Below are positions 59,140 to 64,000 of a stretch of 64,000 bases of DNA, piece by piece. Within the stretch, counting starts at the first letter, position 1, and every line of letters starts with the position of its first letter. The DNA is from an uncultured Alphaproteobacteria bacterium. GTDB taxonomy: Bacteria; Pseudomonadota; Alphaproteobacteria; Rs-D84. The notes beneath the pieces were generated by a model, which searched no databases, was not told the origin of the DNA, and saw only the letters and a program-made list of their open reading frames with translations. The DNA is taken from assembly GCA_934276735.1 (NCBI GenBank), contig CAKQTG010000001.1, positions 1 to 64,000 on the forward strand. The letters are read 5' to 3'. The translations under genes were made by a program, and so were the position numbers.

Positions 59140-61542
59140 TTACCCCTGGATATTTTGTGCAACGACAAAATCAACGGCGTCACCCAACACGATTTGGTTC
59201 GCACGCGCGGCGGATTTTATCACGCCATGCAATGCCGCGGGTGTTGTCGCCGGAATCGTCAGCGTTTCCAGTTTTGCACCGTTGCCAACCTTGCGTTCGG
59301 TCCGCAGGCCGCGAACACTGCGCAATATATCCAGCGCAATTTGCATGTCGCGAACATCGGTGTCGCGCGCACTGTCCACCGCCGGGAATGCCGTCAGATG
59401 CAGGGTTTCGCCGCCCTCGGAATCCTGGTAAATTTTCTGCCACAATTCTTCGGTCAGGAACGGGATAAACGGCGCATACAATCCGATGATAGCACGCAGG
59501 ACCTGGAACAATGTCCACTGGGCCGACAGTTTAGAATTCGCGTCGTATTTTTCTGGCGACCAGAAACGATCCTTGATGAATTCCAAGTATTGATCACAGA
59601 ACACCTCGTAAAAGAACGTGTCAATTGCCGCACGGGAATTATAGTTATCGTATTTATCCAAATTACGACGAACGTCGGCAATCGTCTTGTTCAATTCGGC
59701 CATGACCCAACGATCTTCGATATAACGATTTTCAATCGCCACAGGCGCGGCCGTTTTCGGATCAAAATCAGACAAATTCATCAGCGTGTATTTCGCCGCG
59801 TTCCACAATTTAGTCAGCAATTTGGAACCACGTTTAACCTCGTCATCGCTGTAACGAATATCGGTGCCGATTGGTGCGGTTGCAATCCAGTAACGCAATG
59901 CGTCCGCGCCGAATTTATCAATCGCGGTCAGGGGATCTGTGCCGTTGCCCTTGGTCTTGGACATCTTTTGCCCCTTGGCATCGCGGACCAGGCCGTGGAA
60001 ATTCACCGTATGGAACGGGACGTCACCCATGACATAGATACCCATCATAATCATACGCGCAACCCAGAAGAAGATAATATCCGCGCCCGTGTATAACAAA
60101 TCAGTTGGATAATATTTTGCCAATTCTGGTGTTTTTTCTGGCCAGCCCAATGTTGAAAATGGCCACAATGATGACGAGAACCACGTATCCAGGCACGACG
60201 TGTCACGTGTCAATTCGCGGCCACCGGATTGTGCGATTGCGTCGGCCTCGGTCTCGGCCACATAGATATTGCCATCGGCATCATACCACGCCGGAATCTG
60301 GTGTCCCCACCACAGTTGGCGTGAAATTGACCATTCGTGAATATCGCGCATCCATGCCATAAACAGATTATAGCGGTGTTCGGGCATGAATTTAACCCGG
60401 CCTGCTTCGACCGCGGCGATGGCCTGCTGTGCCAGTTTTGGGGCATCAACAAACCACTCGTCACGCACCATGTATTCAATAACGACGTTGCCACGTTCAG
60501 AATACGGTGTCGGAATAATTTTATCATCAATTTTAATCATCAATCCGGCCGCGTCCAAATCTTTGATTATTTCTGCACGCGCAGTAAAGCGGTCCATACC
60601 GCGATACTTTTCAGGCACGACGTCAATATCTGCCATCTTGGCATCATTCGTCAATACGCACACCACCGGCAAATTATGACGCAAACCAACCGCCCAGTCA
60701 TCTTTGTCGTGCGCAGGGGTGATTTTCACCGCACCGGTCCCCTTGTCCGGGTCGGCGTGCACGTCGGCAATAACCGGTATTTCGATATTGGTCAGCGGGA
60801 TAATCGCCGTTTTACCAATCAGGTGCTTTAATTTTTCATTATCTGGGTGAATTGCAATCGCCTGGTCGCCGAACAGTGTTTCCGGACGCGTTGTTGCGAT
60901 TTCAATAAAACCGCCATCGCGCAACGGATATTTGAAATAATAGAATTTACCGTGTTCTTCACGGACCTCTACTTCCAGGTCAGAAATCGATGTCTGTTGC
61001 TTTGGGCACCAATTGACCAGGCGACGCGCGCGATAAATCAGCCCCTCGTTATACATTTTGACAAACAGTTTATTCACCGCCGCCGACAGCCCCGCGTCCA
61101 TTGTAAAGCGTTCACGCGACCACACCGGTGTCACACCCAATGTGTGCAATTGGTGCATAATCTGGCCGCCCTTGTCATTTTTCCATGCCCAGGCGATGTC
61201 CAGTAATTCCTGTTTTGTCTTGGTGCGTGGGTTGATTCCCCGCTTGGACAAGTCGCGTTCAACCAGTAACTGGGTTGCAATTGACGCGTGATCGGTTCCC
61301 GGTTGCCATAAAACATCATAACCGCACATACGTTTATAACGACAAACAATATCAGTCAAAACGTTATCCAGCGCATGCCCCATATGCAGGTTACCCGTCA
61401 CGTTTGGTGGTGGCATCATGATGCAAAATGCCGGCTTGTCCGATTTCACATCGTTATCCCAGAAATTATTTTTATCCCAAAATTCCTGGATTTTTGTTTC
61501 AATTTCACGCGCGTTTATGTTTTTACCCAATTCTATGTTCAT
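59140..61542 (-). CDS. valS: Valyl-tRNA synthetase
   Basis: 800 residues, shorter than the 880-950 usual in bacteria. The class I motifs are PNVTGNLHMGHALDN and KMSKTKGNG. The editing (CP1) domain and the anticodon-binding domain are present. The C-terminal coiled-coil arm seen in long ValRS is largely missing. It charges tRNA-Val. Confidence 0.96.
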   Translation of the reverse strand: MNIELGKNINAREIETKIQEFWDKNNFWDNDVKSDKPAFCIMMPPPNVTGNLHMGHALDNVLTDIVCRYKRMCGYDVLWQPGTDHASIATQLLVERDLSKRGINPRTKTKQELLDIAWAWKNDKGGQIMHQLHTLGVTPVWSRERFTMDAGLSAAVNKLFVKMYNEGLIYRARRLVNWCPKQQTSISDLEVEVREEHGKFYYFKYPLRDGGFIEIATTRPETLFGDQAIAIHPDNEKLKHLIGKTAIIPLTNIEIPVIADVHADPDKGTGAVKITPAHDKDDWAVGLRHNLPVVCVLTNDAKMADIDVVPEKYRGMDRFTARAEIIKDLDAAGLMIKIDDKIIPTPYSERGNVVIEYMVRDEWFVDAPKLAQQAIAAVEAGRVKFMPEHRYNLFMAWMRDIHEWSISRQLWWGHQIPAWYDADGNIYVAETEADAIAQSGGRELTRDTSCLDTWFSSSLWPFSTLGWPEKTPELAKYYPTDLLYTGADIIFFWVARMIMMGIYVMGDVPFHTVNFHGLVRDAKGQKMSKTKGNGTDPLTAIDKFGADALRYWIATAPIGTDIRYSDDEVKRGSKLLTKLWNAAKYTLMNLSDFDPKTAAPVAIENRYIEDRWVMAELNKTIADVRRNLDKYDNYNSRAAIDTFFYEVFCDQYLEFIKDRFWSPEKYDANSKLSAQWTLFQVLRAIIGLYAPFIPFLTEELWQKIYQDSEGGETLHLTAFPAVDSARDTDVRDMQIALDILRSVRGLRTERKVGNGAKLETLTIPATTPAALHGVIKSAARANQIVLGDAVDFVVAQNIQG

Positions 61543-61639
61543 TTTATGTGCTTCTTGGTTATTTTTAAACTATCCAGCAAATCGTATCAGAATAATTTGA
61601 AAATTCAAGCACGCATATCAAACACCAACGCAAAAATGC

Positions 61640-61667
61640 TTGACAAATTTATTTTATGTATTATATT
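61640..61667 (+). promoter_or_regulatory. Promoter of the small gene at 61697
   Basis: A consensus TTGACA (61640-61645), a 16-bp spacer and TATATT (61662-61667) lie 29 bp before the ATG. AAGGA serves as the ribosome binding site. Confidence 0.6.
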
Positions 61668-61696
61668 GCAAGTGTGAAATAAAATAAGGACACGCC

Positions 61697-62074
61697 ATGA
61701 ATAAAATTTTGGAAAAAGAAATTATTGACACAATCAAAGCTAATCAGGTCGTGCGCCGTGCGAATTGGGGCGTCGATACTTACGACATCGTCAACAAAGA
61801 TGGCAAGGAACTCATTTCTGTGGCAAACGGTTGGGATTCTGGCATGTATGCCGTCAGCGTGAACGGTCAAAACATCGCCAGTGTTGAGTGGTATGTAAAT
61901 TCGTTGGAAAAAAAGACCGAAGAGCAACAGGCTGTGTTCAACATCATTGACGCATGTATTTGCAGAATGCACGAACAAGAAAAAATTAAACAGGCCCAGG
62001 CAACCATCACACTGATGACTGAAAAAGATAAAGCGGCCCTGATGTTCTTGCAATCAATGCAAAAAGCCAGATAA
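61697..62074 (+). CDS. Small protein, paralogue of the 26083-26457 gene
   Basis: 125 residues of unknown function. It shares the layout of the 26083 protein: an N-terminal helix with EIIDTIKA, a beta-rich middle with VNGQNIAS, a helical segment, and DKAALMFLQSM at the end. No signal peptide or enzyme motif is seen. It stands alone between a strong promoter and a terminator. Confidence 0.72.
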   Translation: MNKILEKEIIDTIKANQVVRRANWGVDTYDIVNKDGKELISVANGWDSGMYAVSVNGQNIASVEWYVNSLEKKTEEQQAVFNIIDACICRMHEQEKIKQAQATITLMTEKDKAALMFLQSMQKAR

Positions 62075-62079
62075 ATATT

Positions 62080-62103
62080 CCCGCCAATGGCGGGATTTTT
62101 ATT
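62080..62103 (+). terminator. Terminator of the small gene
   Basis: CCCGCC-AAT-GGCGGG (62080-62094) is followed by ATTTTTATT. Confidence 0.75.
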
Positions 62104-62109
62104 GCCACA

Positions 62110-62850
62110 TTATCGGGCACGAACAACGCGACAAAACGTTACCCCATATACGGCGGTCGCGCCAGCACGCATCAGGACACGACGTAATTCTGAAAATGTT
62201 GCGCCAGACGTCATAACATCATCAACCAGCAATATCCGCCGTCCACGAATTTCATCGGGGCGCACAACACGAAACACGCCGTGGATATTTTCTGCGCGCT
62301 GGCGCGCGTTTTTATGCCCCATATCCGGGCGATATGCACGACGGACACTGGCCACATCCAGGCGTGCACCATACGCGCGTGCAATCGGACGCGCCAGTAA
62401 CGTCGCCTGGTTATATGTGCGATGAACCAAACGCCGATACGCCAGCGGCACCGGCATAACAATATCAGGCGCGATATCAGTATCACGCAACGCCCAAATA
62501 CACGCGTGCGACATAAAACGTGCATACTTTGTGCGACCACAATGCTTGAACGGCAACATTGCCGCCCGCGACGCATCGTCATAGACGCATGCACTGCGTA
62601 TCAAATCCAGTTCGCCGGCACCCGATGCACATACCGGACACAGCGCGCCTGGCGGCAAATCCAAATGCGTCGGGAACGGATATCCACACTGGGCACAGCG
62701 CGGACCATCAATCCAATTAAACGCCGTCCAACAATCGGCGCACAGTTGTCCATGACTGGACACCGCCGCCGAACACAATGGGCACGACGGCGGAAACAGA
62801 AAATCAATAAAATCTGAAAAATATTTTTGAATAATTCCAGAGATACGCAT
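62110..62850 (-). CDS. comF: ComF family phosphoribosyltransferase-like protein
   Basis: 246 residues. An N-terminal double zinc finger (CPLC, CADC, CAQCG, CPVC) is followed by the phosphoribosyltransferase domain with the PRPP loop RILLVDDVMTSGATFSE. ComF is needed for DNA uptake or processing during transformation in several species. It lies downstream of the OmpA-like gene by 15 bp. comEC at 36827 is the other competence gene here. Confidence 0.93.
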   Translation of the reverse strand: MRISGIIQKYFSDFIDFLFPPSCPLCSAAVSSHGQLCADCWTAFNWIDGPRCAQCGYPFPTHLDLPPGALCPVCASGAGELDLIRSACVYDDASRAAMLPFKHCGRTKYARFMSHACIWALRDTDIAPDIVMPVPLAYRRLVHRTYNQATLLARPIARAYGARLDVASVRRAYRPDMGHKNARQRAENIHGVFRVVRPDEIRGRRILLVDDVMTSGATFSELRRVLMRAGATAVYGVTFCRVVRAR

Positions 62851-62865
62851 TTTATATTTGTTGGA

Positions 62866-64000
62866 TTACCAACTCATACTTTTGTATGTTTTTTTACCGA
62901 CCGTGTCGCCAAATATGTCACGACGTTTCTGGGTCAGTGTTTCATACTGGTCATTTGAAATCATACGCAGGACAAAGCCCTCGTCACTACGCTGGGACAA
63001 GACAGGCAAAATACGCTGTTCGGACACACCACTGTCCCGCAGAACCTGTTCCACAATGGCCAGGCGACGCGCCGCCAATTTACGTGCATCGGCGTTGTTT
63101 GCAACACTCTGTGGGATACCGACCTGAACCGCGCGCGTAGGGTTTGCCAAAACAATGCCCGCATATTCAGACAACAAATTATAATTGTCACGCGACAGGG
63201 CCGAATCCTCGTCCCGGAACTTTATTTTGATTTCCAATGGGCGAATACCGCCGGCCTCGGACAAATCACGACGGGTGGTGAACCCCTCGCTGGCGGCGGT
63301 CATATCACTGACCACATCAAATCTGTCATCAATTTGGTATGTTGATAAATGTTTATTTTCGGATAAAAATGTTTTACGAAACGCGCGACGCAATTCGCTG
63401 GGCGACATTTTTGTCATGTCATCGCGCACCGCAACGATACGCGGTGATTCGGATTTTTCAACGGCGCGAACAACGACATCGTCCGCCATTGGCACAACCA
63501 GGCGCGACAATTTCACCGGCGAGGGTGCGGTTACCTCTGTATCATCAGCAATAGGACGCATACTGCGCACCGTGATGTCGGCCGGCTTGGCGGCGGCAAC
63601 ACTGCGTGAATTCACACTGTCGTCGGCACGTTTTTGCAATTCGTTCAGGCGCGCAATTTGCGCATCAAATTCCGACAACGGTGCGGCATCCGATGCACTG
63701 GCGCGCGCGACAACATTTGCGCGGGGCGCGGTGGTGGTCGCGTCTAAACTTTCTTCTGGTAATGCGGCATCATTACGAAATACGGCGAATTCGGACGCAT
63801 CTGGCATACGCAGCGGTGTGTCCGTATTCCGTGCCCACAGGTCACCACTGGGGCGACGCGGGGATAAAACATCAACATTTTTTGCAATCTGGGGGCCGGC
63901 GGTAACATCCGCGGTGGCGCGCGGTGCCGCAACCTTTTTCGATGTGCGGGCGATAACCTTTTTCTCTGCCACGGGTGTGGGTGCGGTTGCAACCGGCGTA
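62866..64000 (-). CDS. Envelope protein with C-terminal OmpA-like domain (5' part beyond window)
   Basis: The frame is open to the window edge, so the N terminus is missing; a GTG at 63972 would give 368 residues but the Pro/Ala/Thr-rich frame continues beyond it. The visible part begins in a low-complexity linker, with charged disordered sequence to about residue 210. The C-terminal 130 residues have the OmpA/MotB pattern (IKIKFRDEDSALSRDNYNLL, then ARKLAARRLAIVEQVLRDSG). That domain usually binds peptidoglycan. The exact role is unknown. Confidence 0.7.
   Translation of the reverse strand, partial: TPVATAPTPVAEKKVIARTSKKVAAPRATADVTAGPQIAKNVDVLSPRRPSGDLWARNTDTPLRMPDASEFAVFRNDAALPEESLDATTTAPRANVVARASASDAAPLSEFDAQIARLNELQKRADDSVNSRSVAAAKPADITVRSMRPIADDTEVTAPSPVKLSRLVVPMADDVVVRAVEKSESPRIVAVRDDMTKMSPSELRRAFRKTFLSENKHLSTYQIDDRFDVVSDMTAASEGFTTRRDLSEAGGIRPLEIKIKFRDEDSALSRDNYNLLSEYAGIVLANPTRAVQVGIPQSVANNADARKLAARRLAIVEQVLRDSGVSEQRILPVLSQRSDEGFVLRMISNDQYETLTQKRRDIFGDTVGKKTYKSMSW

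Overview
The window looks like the chromosome of an alphaproteobacterium with a compact, probably host-associated genome. The pointers are the gene order tRNA-Trp, secE, nusG, rplK, rplA, rplJ, rplL, rpoB, rpoC, a GapR-type DUF2312 gene, a VirB8/VirB9/VirB10 set, ComEC and ComF, and unusually short versions of several conserved enzymes. Genes are densely packed with many 1-30 bp overlaps. An uncultured gut lineage of reduced Alphaproteobacteria is my best guess, but that is inference; no 16S gene is present.

Layout. 0-8 kb: a large secreted Cys-rich protein, a lipoprotein of the phospholipase D superfamily, an orphan mraZ, a repeat-filled gap, then rpmF-plsX and a small HAD phosphatase. 8-20 kb: the transcription/ribosome supercluster on the minus strand, ending in tRNA-Trp. 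20-25 kb: a type IV secretion core (virB8, virB9, virB10) with unusual extra domains. 25-41 kb: housekeeping genes for membrane insertion and lipoprotein processing (yidC, lspA), ion antiport, rRNA methylation, recombination (recR), cell wall (DD-carboxypeptidase), glycolysis (pyk), nucleoid (gapR), CTP synthesis (pyrG), DNA uptake (comEC), tRNA pseudouridylation and N-formylmethionine handling (truA, fmt, def), and rmuC. 42-49 kb: a MarR-controlled tripartite efflux operon (marR-like, tolC-like, mini adaptor, RND pump). 49-50.3 kb: tRNA-Gln, a repeat island with a GIY-YIG gene, and tRNA-Glu. 50-54 kb: gyrA with a MerR-like regulator and a phosphotransferase-like kinase. 54-58 kb: rpmH and two secreted proteins, then a GIY-YIG gene enclosed in long inverted repeats. 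58-64 kb: acyl-ACP thioesterase, valS, a small paralogous protein, comF and the 3' part of an OmpA-like envelope gene.

The most unusual material is a family of repeat elements. The intact copy (57588-58318) has perfect 104-bp inverted repeats around a GIY-YIG nuclease gene driven by a near-consensus promoter that leaves almost no 5' leader. A decayed copy at 41941-42175 still carries the 3' end of the same gene, and further fragments lie at 1-33, 4481-4516 and 5815-6268. A second, unrelated GIY-YIG gene sits just downstream of tRNA-Gln between perfect 84-bp direct repeats and a second copy of the tRNA 3' end. Together these suggest small nuclease-associated mobile or semi-mobile elements that I cannot match to a named family.

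Other points of interest are a VirB9 with a C-terminal SPOR-like domain, a VirB10 with an inserted beta-rich domain and a Cys-rich tail, an RND pump lacking the usual charged proton-relay residues with a drastically shortened adaptor, and secreted proteins built on repeated C-x6-C modules. Starts were adjusted using Shine-Dalgarno spacing and family length. All family assignments come from reading motifs, not from database searches.
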